Shown here in pieces: positions 1-13,133 of a stretch of 64,000 bases of DNA. Source of the DNA: Excoecaria cochinchinensis (taxonomy: Eukaryota; Streptophyta; Magnoliopsida; Malpighiales; Euphorbiaceae); contig CANTUQ010000109.1 in NCBI GenBank assembly GCA_947683425.1, positions 1,518,501 through 1,582,500 of the forward strand. Reading direction: 5' to 3'. Numbering within the stretch: position 1 is the stretch's first letter; each line of letters opens with the position of its first letter. The position numbers and the translations under genes were made by a program. The notes below the pieces were generated by a model that saw only the letters and a list, made by a program, of their open reading frames with translations, had not been told where the DNA came from and did not search any database.

Positions 1-6
1 TTCAAC

Positions 7-973
7 ATGATTGATGAAAATCATTGTGTTTATAGTAAAAGTTTTGAAAATGAATTTATCATTTTGGCATTGTATGTATACGACATACTTAAAGTTAAGA
101 ATGATAAATGGTACGTAAATGAAATCAAAGATTGGTTATCGTCCAACTTTGAGACAAAGCAAATGAGTCATGCATATTATATTTTTCAAGTTAAGATTTC
201 AAGAGATCATTCGAGAAGATTGTTGTCTGTTTCTTGAGAGAAATATATCAACAAAGACCTTGAGCGATTTAATATGCAAAACTCCAAACTCATAGATTAC
301 CCCATTGCCAAGAATCAGTTTCTTAGCAAAGATCTGTATCCTATGACGTTAGAATAAATGAGCGTATAAGGAACGTTCGATATGCCAGTGTCGTGGGTAG
401 TCTTATATATGCAGTGTTGTATACAAGACATGATATATGCTATGCAGTGGGTATGGTTAACATATATCAATCTAACCCAAGCACAGCACATTGGAAGCAA
501 TTGAAAGGATACTTATATACCTTAAAGATACTGTAGAATATTCTCTCTATTATCAAGAAAATGATCTGTATTGAGAGAATACAGAGGATGATTGGGCAGG
601 AGATATGGATGAGAGGACATCCACTCCAGGTTACATATTCTTATTTGGCAAGAGTGCCATCTCGTGGAGTAACAAGAATTAAACCTGTGTAGCCCTATCA
701 ATAGTGGAAGTTGAAATTGTCACTTCCTCAATTGCAGTACAGGAGACAGTTTGGCTGAAATGGTTTGTGAGCCATTTAAGAGTAACTGTCTTAGAGGTAT
801 TAATGACAGTCTATAGTGACAGTCAGTCGTTGATAGCTTATAGTAGAGCTAAGCATATCAACATTAAATATCTCTATACAAGAGATATTGTTGCACGAGG
901 AGAAGTGAACTTACAGTACGTTTCTACGCATGCAGATCCATTGAGTAAACCTATATCGAGAGATGTGTTTTGA
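7..973 (+). pseudogene. Ty1/copia reverse transcriptase-RNase H remnant
   Basis: This is the 3' end of a copia pol gene, cut by the window edge. The first 76 codons match the end of the RT domain. The catalytic YVDD box reads YVYDIL here, so one catalytic aspartate is lost. The middle part (about 240-700) is recognisable only in pieces across stops and frameshifts. The last open stretch (704-973) has the RNase H C-terminal pattern: a YSDSQS motif, a position like the usual SKHI turn (AKHINIKY), and the terminal LQYVSTHADPLSKP segment. The element is therefore copia, plus strand and dead. The lineage within copia is not resolved. Confidence 0.85.
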
Positions 974-2600
974 GAGACACATTTGATCTCGAGGTTTGCG
1001 TAGAATTTAATTGGTACTGTTATAATTTATATAATCCCTTAACATTATTATTTGTAAATAATAACTAAAGTTCATTGTTGGCAATATATGAGTGTGAATG
1101 TTTATGTGTAAACATTTACTGTTATTGATATGAGTTTGAGCATGTCAGACAGAGAAGTAGCCCACTCACAAGGGTATTTACCTTAGTTTTGTCAATGAGT
1201 TGGCAAAAACTAAGATGAGGCGATTCTCGAGAGCCTGTTCAAAATAAAAGTGCCGTCTTACAGAAATTACAAGATGAGTCTTGTTAAGGTGCGAGATAAA
1301 AACATACATAAAGTTGTATGCTTTGGATTGAGATCCAAAATAAGGATTGTATGAAATCCGATGGTCAGTTATATGTAACTACCATGTTCTGTCTAAAAAG
1401 CCAGAAGTAGTCCTTAAGTAAGCAGACTAAAGTTGGGTGTTTCGGTATATCGCAACCTTACGCTTCTGTATGGTGTTTGATATACACATTATTGAAATGT
1501 GAGACATGCGCTCCTTTAAGGGAAGGAAAGAACACCATAACACATGTTTTATACCGTGTATGCTTATGTGATCACAGGAATAGGAATTTAATAATATTAA
1601 TGATCTAAACTTTTCCTATTGTGAGATCCTATATATATATATCGACCCTTAGAACCCTTAACTTATCCCTGAAGTATGGTTCAATGTGGCTAGCTTAGTT
1701 AATGTCCAAGAGGTCTGGAAAAAATTTAGGCCTGGCGGATCTAACTAGAAAAACGAGTTGAATCATGATGGATGGCATACAGTAAGAGGGGAAGATAGCC
1801 TTTTGATCACTTTCATAATGTTTCGTGGTTCACTGGCATGCCTATTATAGTTTCTATGAGTAGAGACATAATAGCGAACACGAAAATTATTTTACGAGAT
1901 CATGAGTTAAAACAATGAATGTGAGAAGGCAATCTAGGGTCAGGCATACATGAAAAGAGGATTTCGTTTTTCGAGACGCTATATATCCCTAACAGGTGTA
2001 TAGCACTAGTACTTTCGAGATATGCTGGTCACACAATTTATCTGCCAGTATAACTGAAGATTAAGACTGGAATGCGTTCCGTCATGTGCGAGTGGGAGAT
2101 GATAGAGTTGGGATACGCCCATGACTCTATATTGGATTGAGTTCCAATTCAGATTAAATTGAGTTATTTAATCTAATTAAAATTACCAAATTTTATTTCA
2201 GAAAGAGTTTGAGTTAAACTAGAGTTAGGATTTTAGCTTTTAGAATCTCTATAAATAGAGGTGAGGTCCTCATAATTTGGTAACGAGAAAACGTACACGC
2301 CACAAGACTGCTCGTTCCCACTCACAAGTTTTCTGTCTTAATTTTCAGGGGCATTTACCCCAAGTGGGTAAAAGTCGGACCAGTGACCAAAAACAAACGG
2401 GATCTTGGTAGACGCTTCCGCAACGAGTTTCTGCGTTATAAGAGATATGTACCATTATTTAATGTTACCTCCGTATAAATTATATTTATTATAATTTTTT
2501 TTTCCCATATCCATCAGTTACTATATGTTTTATTGATTTAATTGTTTAACGTCAATTATATATCTCAATTTGCAGTAGAACGGCACGTCTCTAATATACC
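974..2600 (+). repeat. Probable 3' LTR and flank of the copia remnant
   Basis: This sequence directly follows the copia pol end and has no coding potential. Its position and composition suit a 3' LTR. A possible LTR start (TGTTGG) lies near 1076, and a TATA-like box (tataaata) at 2250-2257 is followed by a short GC-richer stretch, as in an LTR promoter. There is no second LTR copy in the window, so neither boundary can be proved. Confidence 0.4.
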
Positions 2601-3661
2601 TAGAGTATAATCAAAGAAGCCTCAAATTAATTGGGTATATCACATGGGGTTAAATAGGTACAAAAATCGAATTGGGAATTTAACAATTTGAGAGTAGCAC
2701 AAGAAAAAGATATATTCTTTGATTTATGTACTTTAATTATTTTTTACGAAAATTATAAAAAAAAAAAAAAAGGAGCATGTGCAAAGTGCCCTGGAATTCA
2801 CATACGTCCATAATGCCCCTAACAAGAAGACCACTTTGTCTTTCCAACCCTTATTGATTAAGACCAACACCATTTGTGAGGTGCACTTTTAAAGAAAAAA
2901 GTATGAATAACCACAAGTAAGAGAAATTTTCTGGTCCCCTTTTTTCTGCCTTTTATGGTCCTACCTCTCATATCTTCTATAGTGAAATGATGTGTTTTTG
3001 CTTCTCAAAGTTACAAAAGCCCAACAATTACTACCACGAAAAAAAAATTAAAAAATAAAAGAATACCCAAAACTTAGCCTCAAGCCCTAACCCACATCAT
3101 GGCTTGTCATGACCCCAATTGAGGGCTACCCTTCATCTTCGAGTCCAATCCTACCCAACTTTTATAGAATTATGTATCCGTGTAAGGCCAACGTGGAAGG
3201 AACTACCCATTTCTCTTTACATGGTAAATTGAAATGCTTTTTTTCCCCCTTTTTTTTTTTTAAGTATGAGATGTTAATTTAATCAACCAGGTGACATAAA
3301 AACTCCAAAAAAGATTGTTGGATTTATATTTAATTTGGATAAAAAAAATGGCATGCTTTTATTGACAATTTAAATTTTTGTTTTTCGATACATTTCAGGT
3401 TTAAGAGTGTAAATTATGTTCGATCAGGTAGCATACAAAGTCAAAAAGCAACTAGATGGTAAGCAACTAGATGGTATGTGTTTACGTTCCATTTTTCTTC
3501 TCTTTTTCTTTCTAAATCAAAACACAAGTAGAAAAAGTTACGATACAAAAAACTTAAAGTTTATCAAATCTATTCAAAAAATCGCTCAAGGAAAAAATGG
3601 CAAAGAAGAGAGGGAAAATCGTAAAAACAAAGATGAGGAAAAACTGCATAATCGATTTTTG

Positions 3662-4130
3662 AAATTTTCTCTGTCCAATTCGGTATACTAAGGTTTATAT
3701 CCTTTGTTGTACAAAATTTCATATTTAATTTTAAACATTTCAATTCGGTACTTTTATACGCCAAGGTATGGCCATTGGTATATTGAACTATATTGTTGAA
3801 AGTCTTTTCTTCCAATTCGGTATACCAAGGTGTACATTTTAATATATAAAATTTCAGATTTAATTTTATACACTTCAGTTTATTATACTTATTTATACCA
3901 AATATACTAACTAATATACCGAATTAAATTGTTGATATTCTCTTATTCCAATATGGTATACCAAATTATGCTTTCATATATATACTTTAATTCAGTCTAT
4001 GTATATCAAAATATATCCACTAGTATATCGGAATAGATTGTTGAAATTTTCTCCTTCTAACTTGGTATACCTATTTATACGGATGTATACCCTTTGAATT
4101 TAAGTATTTAACATTTTTAATATTCTCAAT
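3662..4130. repeat. Degenerate ~135-bp tandem repeat
   Basis: About 3.5 diverged copies. Each opens with a block like CCAATTCGGTATACCAAGG (near 3677, 3812, 3948 and 4058) followed by an AT-rich body. Most copies end with a TTGTTGAAA-type segment. Copies differ by many substitutions, so the array is old. Confidence 0.6.
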
Positions 4131-4518
4131 TGTTGTAATACAAAAGGATATGCACTGAAATATAATTCTATCTTCTTCAATTTCAAATAAAATTTCATAT
4201 TATTCTCATAATTAATTTTCAATGATGAAACCCATCTTTAACAATACATTTTTATACTTTTCATTTTATTGCTTAAGGCACCCAAATAATAAAAACTTAA
4301 ATTTTGTGAAAAATGACTGAATTCGTCAAAATTTTTGAATTTCAAACAATAAAAATAATGAATTTAGAAAAAAAAAATAAGAATGAAATATGAAAGTTGG
4401 ATAAAAAAAATTGAAAAACCATTTATAATGAGAGGGTAGGAGAAAAAACGTAAAAATATGTGAAAGTAATATAAAATAAGAGTATTCTTAAAAGGAATAT
4501 TTTTAAAAATGGAAATTT

Positions 4519-4521
<3 letters not shown>

Positions 4522-4572
<51 letters not shown>
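4522..4572. repeat. (TA)n microsatellite
   Basis: About 25 uninterrupted TA units. Confidence 0.95.
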
Positions 4573-4577
<5 letters not shown>

Positions 4578-5851
4578 AGAGAGTAACTGTAAAAAGAGTT
4601 CCATAAAAATGGTGTATTTTTGTGCAAATCCTCAATTATTTATGATTTTCATTCCCTCAATTTGGCATTTCTAACACCTTATCCTTTTCGATTTCATCTA
4701 TCAATAATAGGGATGTAGCCCATTTTGGGATTTTTCTTCAATAATGAATTTGGGCTCCAAGGCCTCATCTAGCAAAAGTCCAAATGCTTACTTCCACTTT
4801 TCAATGAACAAAAGTGATTAACTAAGGGTGGGTTTGGATTGCTTCTATGTTTGTAGTTCTTTTGTTGTATGAAAAAAAAAAAAAAAAAAACTATTTTTAG
4901 TTTATGTTATTTATTTTTGAAAATATGCTTTTCATTCTTAAAACCTATATCAAAATTTTGAAAAAGTATTATATATTAGATCCGGCCAAGTGTTTTTTGG
5001 ATTTAGGTTTTTCAGTAAATTTTGTAGCGAAAAACAAGTCACAGTTAAATCTAAAAAATCGGACTGAAACTAAAAAGTGAACCATAAACAATTTAATATA
5101 TTTGATTTGATTTTTGCTTTAACCGATTTGATTTTGACCTTTCGATTTTTCGGAACTACCTTGACTTTTTCGGTATTTTTGTCTAAAATATATAATTGAT
5201 ATCATATAACTCATCATACTGATCAGTTCAATTTTTTTCTAATGTCTCAAGTTAACTTTGACTACTATCAAACTTGGTAAAACATGTTATTATTCATTGC
5301 GAAACCGTAATCTAGATTTTAATTTCAGTTTTTAACACCTTAAATAAATTTATTTTCCCTTCAAATTTGAACATCAATTTTGTCTCAAATGGAACTATTC
5401 ACCGCATGAAAAAAATAATATTCATGTTCCAAATGACATTATTCATCTTAAAAAGTATTATTCATGATTCGGAATGTATTATTCACAACTCAAAATTATT
5501 TGAGCATTACATTTTGTCTCAGATTTAAGATATTATGATTTTATAAGAAAATATTGATAAAATAAGGCTGAACAATGGCAATGATATAAGATAGTGAATG
5601 AGTTGTGAGCAGTAAAATAATGACGAATTAGGACATAAAGCGAAAAAAGATTGAAAAAAGAAATATGCAAAGAATAAAATTAGTGAAATACAGTATGTAC
5701 TGTACACCACTTAATTATTATTTGTCATTTTTTTTTCTTTTATATTTTGCAATTTAAAATTAATTTAAACAATTATATATTTTTTTATTTCAATTAAATC
5801 TATTTTGTTTATAAAATTGGAATTGAGATATTAATGAAATAGTGCAGTGTC

Positions 5852-5877
5852 AATATATATATATATATATATATATA
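5852..5877. repeat. (TA)n microsatellite
   Basis: About 12 TA units. Confidence 0.9.
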
Positions 5878-6352
5878 ATCATAAGGCAAGAGTTTTATTT
5901 TATTCATTAGTGGCACCTTCTAATTTCACAACCGTGTGTTTTACTGAAATTATAATTAGTAGCACGTTCTAATTTCACCCCCGGTAGTTAGAAAGAGTTT
6001 TATCTTCTTTTTTTTTTTAATTAATTTGCAAATTAATAATTTTTAATAATATAATTTAAATTTAAATTTTTAATAATATTATTTCTTTTATTAGAAGTTA
6101 CACTTATACAAAGTTATGTTTCTTAAAAAAAAATATTTAGATAAAATTCTAAAATAGAATATTTATTTTATGAATTAGAAGTTACATTTATATAAAATTT
6201 TAATTGAATGTAGAGACTAATCCCATTAAATAAGTTTAATTTTTAGTTGGGGTTCTTTCTTATCAGTCTCAAACTTCATTTATATATTCATATGAAGTTC
6301 TATTAAAATTCCTACAATGTTGCCATTGTTTGCTATTAAAGTTTATAGCTAG

Positions 6353-7213
6353 TAGGAGTGAATATGGACCAATTAATCGATTCATTAGCAATTTTTTAAT
6401 TAATTTATTAATATCATTTTTTTAAATTATTAACTATTAACCAATTCATTAAATTCGGTTAACCGGTTTATTAATTTCAATTTTTGCTGTTTAGTTAACA
6501 AATATTTTTCAGTTAATTATTAAAATTTTTAACATAGAATTATATATATAAAAAGGATAAAATTCAATTTCATTTCAAATGTTCAAAATAAAAATTACAA
6601 AACAAACATAATGTTAGCTAAAAATCATCTCCCACTAAAATAATACTAGCTAAAACTCATCTCTCACTAACATAATACTAGCCAAAAATTATGTCCCACA
6701 TTCACCATCTCTACTTCTTATCATTAATGATTTCAACGAATCAATATATAATATTATAAAGTGGATTCCATATTTGCTGGAAATTAGCATGCTCAATTTA
6801 GGTAAAAAGAAAAAAAAAATTGAAAAAAATTAGATGTTAAAACATTTACTTTAAAACATAAGAAAATGTTATTAAAGGCTATCAAGTAAAATATAAGCAT
6901 CAATATATATAATAAAAAAACATATATAAAGGTTAATGTGTAACTTTATAGTTATATAATTAAAGAAAATAACATATAATTTAAAGTATTATTCTATATA
7001 AATTTTAAAGAGAAATAGAAAAACAAAAAAAAAATTAGGATATAAAAATAAAAATATAATATAAATATGAATCATTTAGTTATGAACTAATGATTAACAA
7101 GTACTAAAAATCGAAATTGAAACCGACTCCATCAAACTAATTAACCAAAAAATCAATTCAATTTTAGACTAATTTGGTGGTTAACCAAATTTTTTATTTT
7201 TTTCTCACCCCTG
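6353..7213. mobile_element. hAT-type non-autonomous element (861 bp)
   Basis: The ends are imperfect terminal inverted repeats: TAGGAGTGAAT on the left and, read inverted, CAGGGGTGAGA on the right. They are flanked by an 8-bp target duplication with one mismatch (ATAGCTAG at 6345-6352, ATAGCTGG at 7214-7221). Eight-base duplications and ends of this type are typical of the hAT superfamily. GGTTAACC-like subterminal blocks lie inside both ends. There is no transposase reading frame. Confidence 0.7.
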
Positions 7214-7254
7214 ATAGCTGGTAGTTCTGTCAAATTGTGTATGTGGATCTGTAA

Positions 7255-7257
<3 letters not shown>

Positions 7258-7300
<43 letters not shown>
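7258..7300. repeat. (TA)n microsatellite
   Basis: About 21 TA units, a short distance upstream of the copia insertion. Confidence 0.95.
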
Positions 7301-7306
<6 letters not shown>

Positions 7307-7381
7307 TAAGAAGAGAGAGATATTGCTACTATTCAATTCCAATTTGCAACTGTTGATTTTATAGTTTTGTTCTGTAAGATA

Positions 7382-7663
7382 TGTTATAAAAATAAGGAAA
7401 CCGCAGCTAAAATAAAGATAATAAAAAACAAAAGATTTTAACGAGGTTCGGCCAATATTATCTACGTCCCCGGAAACTAAATTTATTTCACTATAACTGA
7501 AAAGTGAAATAATATAAGAGAGAAGAAATCAAGTTTTGCGATGATATAAAACTAAAGCTAAGGGGCTATATATATAATTACAAAAATCCCTTCCCTTTTG
7601 CTAGTTTCCCGATGTGGGATTCCATTTTTTTTTTCTTTTTGCCTACAAAAGTTGACTTCAACA
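7382..7663 (-). repeat. 3' LTR of the copia element at 7382-12123
   Basis: 282 bp, starting TGTTATAA and ending TTCAACA on the plus strand. It matches the other LTR almost throughout but lacks about 15 bp near its plus-strand start that the 5' copy keeps. A purine-rich tract (minus strand, 7664-7674) abuts it, as expected for the plus-strand primer. Confidence 0.92.
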
Positions 7664-7759
7664 ATCTCTCACTTGAAGATTTGATTGAGTATTAATCACA
7701 TCTTCACACTATTTTTTCTCTCTTTATGTTGCTTATGTCTCCATCAGGCTGCAAGAAGA

Positions 7760-9747
7760 TCAACACCATAAAAACTTGTCAGTATTGATTACTTTTATCA
7801 TGAAATCTGCTAGATTATCTTTGGTATGAATTTTCTGCATATCTACTATTCCTTCTTTCACTTTCTCACGAACGAAGTGGTACTTCACCCTTATGTGTTT
7901 GGTCTTTGAATGAAATGTTGGATTCCTTGCAAGATGCAAGGCACTCTGACTGTCACAAAACAAAGAAATTTTATCTTGTTTGTGCTCGAGTTCCTCCAAT
8001 AACATTTTCAACCATACTGCTTCTTTACTGGTTTGTGTTGCAGCCACATATTCTGCTTCTATTATTGATGTGGCCACAACTGATTGCAGTTTTGAAATCC
8101 AGCTTATAGTTCCACCAGCAAGTTTAAACACATAACCTGTAGTAGATTTGCTTTTATCAAGATCACCTGCATAATCTGAATCAACATATTCGCTAACAAT
8201 AAAGTATGACCCTCCATAACATAATGCAACACCTGAGGTTCCCTTAATGTATTTTAGGATCCTCTTAACATAATTCCAATGCTCTCTACCACGATTCGCC
8301 ATGTATCGACTAACCACTCCCACTGCATGTGCAATATCTAGTCTTGTACATATCATAGCGAACATTAAACTCCCCACAGCTGATGCATACGGTACTCGAG
8401 ATATCTATATCCTCTCTTCTTCATTGCTAGGACTCATCTTTAAGGATAACTTGAAATTAATAGGAAGTTGGGTAGAAATTGGCTTACAATCTTGCATGTT
8501 GAAACGTCATAAGATTTTCTTCAAATAATTCTTTTGAGAAAGCCAAATCTTCCTATTATTTCTGTCTCGGTAAATTTGCATCCCTGGAATCTTGTTTCCT
8601 GGTCCCAAGTCCTTCATATCAAATTCCCTAGCCAACTGAGCCTTTAACTCCTTGATGCGATCTTTGTTGGGGCATGCTACCAACATGTCATCTACATACA
8701 ACAACAAGATAATGACATCATTTTCACCAAACCTCTTGAATACGCACAAGGATCTGCATTTAGCCTGCTGTATTCAAGGCTCATAATGAAAGAATCAAAT
8801 CTCTTGTACCAACACCTTGGCGCCTGTTTTAGACTGTACAGAGATTTGTTCAACCTACGAACTAAGTTCTCCTTTCCTTTTTCTTCAAAATCTTCTGGTT
8901 GGAGCATGTAAATTTCTTCTTCAAGATCTCCATGAAGAAATGCAGTTTTCACATCTAACTGCTCAAGATGCAAGTCAGAATTTTCACATATTGCCAGGAC
9001 TATTCGGATTGTAGTGAGACGAACCACGGGTGAGAAGATTTCATTAAAGCCCACCCTTTCTTTCTGAGCATATCCTTTTACCACCAATCTAGCACGATAT
9101 CTTTCAATTTGATCATTACCATTCCGCTTGATTTTGAAGACCCATTTATTATCTATGGGTTTTCTCCCTTGCGGTAGTGACACTAGTTCCCATGTCTTAT
9201 TTTTATGAAGAGCTTCAATTTCCTCTTGCATTGCTGCAATCCATTGAGATGCATCTGAACTATTCATTACTTCTTGGAGAGTTGATGGCTCCCCTTCCTC
9301 AGTTAGAAGATAATATGCAATATTACCCTCCATAATGTAATCTGAGTGCCAATTAGGCGGCCTTCTTGTGCGAGTTGATTGCCTATTATTTGAAACTTCA
9401 GCTTCGAATGGCTCTTGTTCCTCGTGCTCTGGTGCAGTTTCAGAAGAATTACTGGTTTTTGATTCTCTTTCTACACATACTGTTGTAGTCTCGGACTTTT
9501 CTTCACTTTCTGTTTGCTCTTGATCTTTATCTTCTACAAAAATAACTTTTCTGCTGACAACAACCTTGTGGGTAGTGGGATCCCACAGGCGATACCCCTT
9601 TACTCTTTCAGCATACCCCAAGAATATGCATTTTTTGGATTTTGGATCCAGTTTTGTAGTTTCTTGGGCATTGTACATCACATAAGCAGGACTTTTAAAT
9701 ACATGGAGGTTTGAATAATCTACTGGTTTTCCAGTGCACATCTCCAT
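7760..9747 (-). pseudogene. Copia pol: RT and RNase H part
   Basis: This encodes the integrase tail, reverse transcriptase and RNase H. The RT section (9747-8507) has the DVKTAFLHGDL-type box, LNKSLYSLKQAPRCW and the catalytic YVDDML box (about 8700), which is intact. A frameshift at about 8750 divides RT into two frames. RNase H (8377-7760) shows DSDYAGD, an EAEYVAA catalytic region and a CDSQSALHLA motif. The product would copy element RNA into cDNA. Frameshifts make it inactive unless corrected. Confidence 0.9.
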
Positions 9748-10730
9748 TGGTGTCTTACACTCAATTGCAGTTGATGGAGCTCAATTCACCACATAACAAG
9801 CAGTGTTGACTGCTTCCGCCCAGAATTTTTTTATCTAAGCCTGCAGTTCTCATCATTGCTCTGTTCTTTCCAACAGAGTTTTGTTCATCCGCTCTGCCAC
9901 TCCATTTTATTGAGGAGTGTATGCCATAGTGAATTGTCTTTTGATGCCTTCTTGTTTACAAAATTCATCAAATTCTTTATTGGTGTATTCTCCTCCATTA
10001 TCTGTCCTCAAACACTTGATCTTTTGACCAGATTCAAGTTCCACTCACGCTTTGTAAGTTTTGAAAACTGAAAACACATCTGCTTTCTTCTTGATAGGGA
10101 ACACCCAACACCTCCTAGAGTAATCATCGATAAGTAGTTTGCTCCTCCTAGGGATGACACCGATGCTTGCCATACATCAGAATGAACTAATTCCAGAATG
10201 GCTTTGCTTCTGAAATTTGATGTGTTGAACTTCAATCGATGCTGCTTGCTTACAATACAATGCTCACAAAAGGGTAGTGAGACTTTTGTGAGACCTAAAA
10301 GTAGATTTCTTTCTGCAAGAATCTTCATTCCTTGTTCAGACATATGCCCAAGTTTCTTATGCCAAGTCATCGCACGTTTTTCACTTGGACTGGTCGTGGC
10401 AACAAATGCCTCTCGTTCTTGCAAAGTCTCTCCCATTATCATGCATAAATTTGCAACTATATTTTCTCCCTTCATAAGTACAAGCGCTCCTCTTGATATC
10501 TTCAAGATCCCTTTCTCATCATTGAGCTTGCATCCCAAATCATCCAATTAACCTAAATACAATAGGTTTTTCTTTAGACCGTCCACATGTTATACATTTT
10601 GAATAGTACAAATTGTACCATCATACATCTTCAGCTTAATAGTTCCAATGCCAACAATCTTCAAGGCATAATCATTGCAGCTGTACACAGATCCTCCAGA
10701 GATAGGTTCATATTGATGGAACCATTCTCT
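9748..10730 (-). pseudogene. Copia pol: protease end and integrase part
   Basis: Minus-strand integrase. The N-terminal HHCC zinc domain (WHKKLGHMS then CEHCIVSKQ) lies around 10400-10240, followed by the start of the catalytic core (ELVHSDVW). The frame is lost near 10100-10000, and the remaining core (including a QNSVGKNR-like region around 9870) continues in another frame. In-frame stops also lie between 10730 and 10548. Integrase would insert the cDNA; it is broken here. Confidence 0.85.
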
Positions 10731-11666
10731 TCAAGGAGTCATGTGAAATGTAGCTCCTGAGTCAAGAACCCATACTTCAGTAAATCTTTTTTTGCCTTCA
10801 TAAGTCATTGCTGCTTCACAACATAGAGCATCTCCGCTATTGGAACAGCTTGCCACATTTCCTTGAGAATCAGAGCTTTTCTTTAAACTCCAACAATCCT
10901 TCTTCAAGTGACCCTTCTTGCCACAGTTGTAGCATTTAACATTCTTCTTACTTCTTGATTTTGATCTACCATGATTGTGGCTCTCACTTGAGCCACGTTC
11001 TGTTGACCTCCCTCTCATAACTGTCAGGGCTTCCACATACTATGAACTTGCCTGCCTGTCTTCTTTATTTTTGCGCCAATTTTCTTCCTCTAGAACAGCG
11101 GCTGCAACATCATCGAAGACTAGAATATCCGTAAGGATATTATTTGTTAAGTTAATGATGAGTTGATCATACGAATCTAGTAAACTTTGAAGTAGCAGCT
11201 CGTCACGTTCTATTGTCTCTATTTTATAACCCAAAGAAGTGAGTTGAGAAAATAGAGTATTCAAAGTATTGATGTGCTCTATCACTGAAGTAGATTCCTC
11301 CATACGAAGAGTATAGAGTTATCTTTTAAGAAAAATTTTATTGTGGAGTGATTTGGCCTCGTACAACTTAATGAGGTGATCCCAGATCTCCTTTACTGTC
11401 TTCTTCTCTTCTATGCTTGACAACACCCCATCTGCTAATGCCAGATGAAGATTTGTCATAGCATTTCCATCCATCTCGTTTCATTTATTATCATCTGTGA
11501 AATCAACTGGTCTTTGACTTATAGCCGCTAGGCAATTATCTTTTCGCAAGATAGCTTTCATCTTTAATTTCCATAGTGAGAAATTACTCCCGTTGAATTT
11601 CTCGATCTCATATTTTGCTGCCATTGCTTCTATCACGAACTTTTCTGCTAAAAAATTAGCTCTCAC
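10731..11666 (-). pseudogene. Copia gag, zinc knuckle and protease start
   Basis: Gag begins near 11621-11666 with a segment typical of Tnt1-like Gag (KFNGSNFSLWKLKMKAIL). The frame continues with isolated stop codons (TGA after 11481, one near 11320, TAG at about 11037). A CCHC zinc knuckle (CYNCGKKGHLKKDC, about 10950-10910) binds element RNA. The retropepsin active site WVLDSGATFHM follows at about 10760. All these pieces are in one frame, so the damage is point nonsense rather than rearrangement. Confidence 0.88.
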
Positions 11667-11815
11667 TATTTCACGTGAATAGTAACTGTATACGTGAATA
11701 GTAACCGTATACGTAAACGGTATCGTATACTTGAACAGTATCCAAGGAAAAGACTTTTTTGATGTGGAAGATCAGTCTATGCTGCAGCCACAGAGCATAC
11801 TAAGACAGAACCTGA

Positions 11816-11826
11816 CTCTGATACCA
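11816..11826 (-). other. Primer binding site, initiator tRNA-Met
   Basis: The minus strand reads TGGTATCAGAG two bases inside the 5' LTR, the standard copia primer site complementary to the 3' end of initiator tRNA-Met. Confidence 0.9.
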
Positions 11827-11828
11827 CT

Positions 11829-12123
11829 TGTTATAAAAATAAGGACTGGATTAGATCAAAAACTGCAGCTAAAATAAAGATAATAAAGAACAAAAGATTT
11901 TAACGAGATTCGACCAATATTGCCTACGTCCTCGAAAACTAAAATTATTTCACTATAACTGAAAAGTGAAATAATATAAGAGAGAAAAAATCAAGTTTTG
12001 GGATGATATAAAATTAAAACTAAGTGGCTATATTTATAATTACAAAAATCCCTTCCCTTTTGCTAGTTTCCCGATGTGGGATTCCATTTTTTTTCTTTTT
12101 GCCTACAAAAGTTGACTTCAACA
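11829..12123 (-). repeat. 5' LTR of the copia element at 7382-12123
   Basis: 295 bp. It would hold the element promoter on the minus strand. It pairs with 7382-7663 and differs mainly by a ~15-bp indel and scattered substitutions. Confidence 0.92.
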
Positions 12124-13043
12124 AGATATTGTTCATTCTCCTTTATGGCAATATATTTATTTAGTGTTTATTTTCTTGAACATGCAAATAATTTATGTTG
12201 CTGTCCTTTCTTGTTTATAACATTGATTAATTTATTATAATTAGTTTATAGATTGTGCAGTGGTTTATATTTAAAAGTGGATAGACGTGAAAATTATGCC
12301 ATATTTGGAGAGTATGTATTATAGGGGTGTACACAGTTTGGTCCAGTTCGGTTCTTTACAAATTTCCGTATTGTATTGAAATTTCGGTACAGTTCGGTTC
12401 TTATTAACTTCGGTACAGTTCAGTACGGTTCTTATAATTTTCAGTACAGTTCAGTTCGGTTATTCGGTTCTTTCGGTACAAAACAAAACAAGAAAATACA
12501 ATACGGTATTTCGGATAATTCAATATTATTAAAAATTTACAATATAAATATACACAATAATAAATACAAATATAATTAAAATATCTCAACAAGTACATAA
12601 AATTTTGCATTCAATTTTAAAAAAATATTTCAATTTATCCCTCTTTTTTAAGAAAAAAAATATATTTTAACAATAGTGACTCTAGGTGAAATTTTAAATT
12701 CGAGATAAATTATTTCAATAAATTTCTTAAAATCCTAATATTTAATAAAATTAATTGGTAATTTATCCCTAATGATCATCCTAATTAAAACTTATGTACA
12801 AGTCTATTGATCAAATTTTTAACTAACTAATGACATACTATTGATGCACAAAACCAAAAGTTGTGTGTGACTTATACTTACTTTTAGATGTAATCGCGGA
12901 AATGACAGTGGCAGCGACGAGAACAAGCAAATGCAAGTATAAGCTAAAACCAACGGAAAAGATAAAAAAAATTATGGAGCTTGACACGATTTCGAGACAG
13001 AAAATAAAGAGGCAGGCACGATTTAGGTTTTTTTAATTTATTT

Positions 13044-13049
<6 letters not shown>

Positions 13050-13131
<82 letters not shown>
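13050..13131. repeat. (TA)n microsatellite
   Basis: About 41 TA units inside the 3-kb hAT-type element, the longest simple repeat in the window. Confidence 0.97.

Positions 13132-13133
<2 letters not shown>

Larger units (their letters stand above)
2601..6352. other. AT-rich intergenic DNA, no gene seen
   Basis: Non-coding AT-rich sequence with short homopolymer runs. Apart from the degenerate tandem repeat at 3662-4130 and TA microsatellites (4522-4572, 5852-5877), no gene, RNA or clear mobile element was recognised. The open stretches here are short and low-complexity. Confidence 0.7.
7382..12123 (-). mobile_element. Complete Ty1/copia element, Tnt1/Tork-like
   Basis: A full-length 4.7-kb element on the minus strand. 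LTRs lie at 7382-7663 (3') and 11829-12123 (5') with TG...CA ends. A perfect 5-bp target duplication AGATA sits at 7377-7381 and 12124-12128. The 5' LTR is followed by an initiator-tRNA-Met type primer site. One gag-pol frame covers the interior in the order gag, zinc knuckle, protease, integrase, RT, RNase H, which is the copia order. The short LTRs and gag sequence resemble Tnt1/Tork elements. Stops and at least two frameshifts disable it. Confidence 0.92.

Noticed and set aside
4825..4850. GGGTGGGTTTGGATTGC motif as a transposon end
   Set aside because: No matching inverted end was found within the following kilobases.
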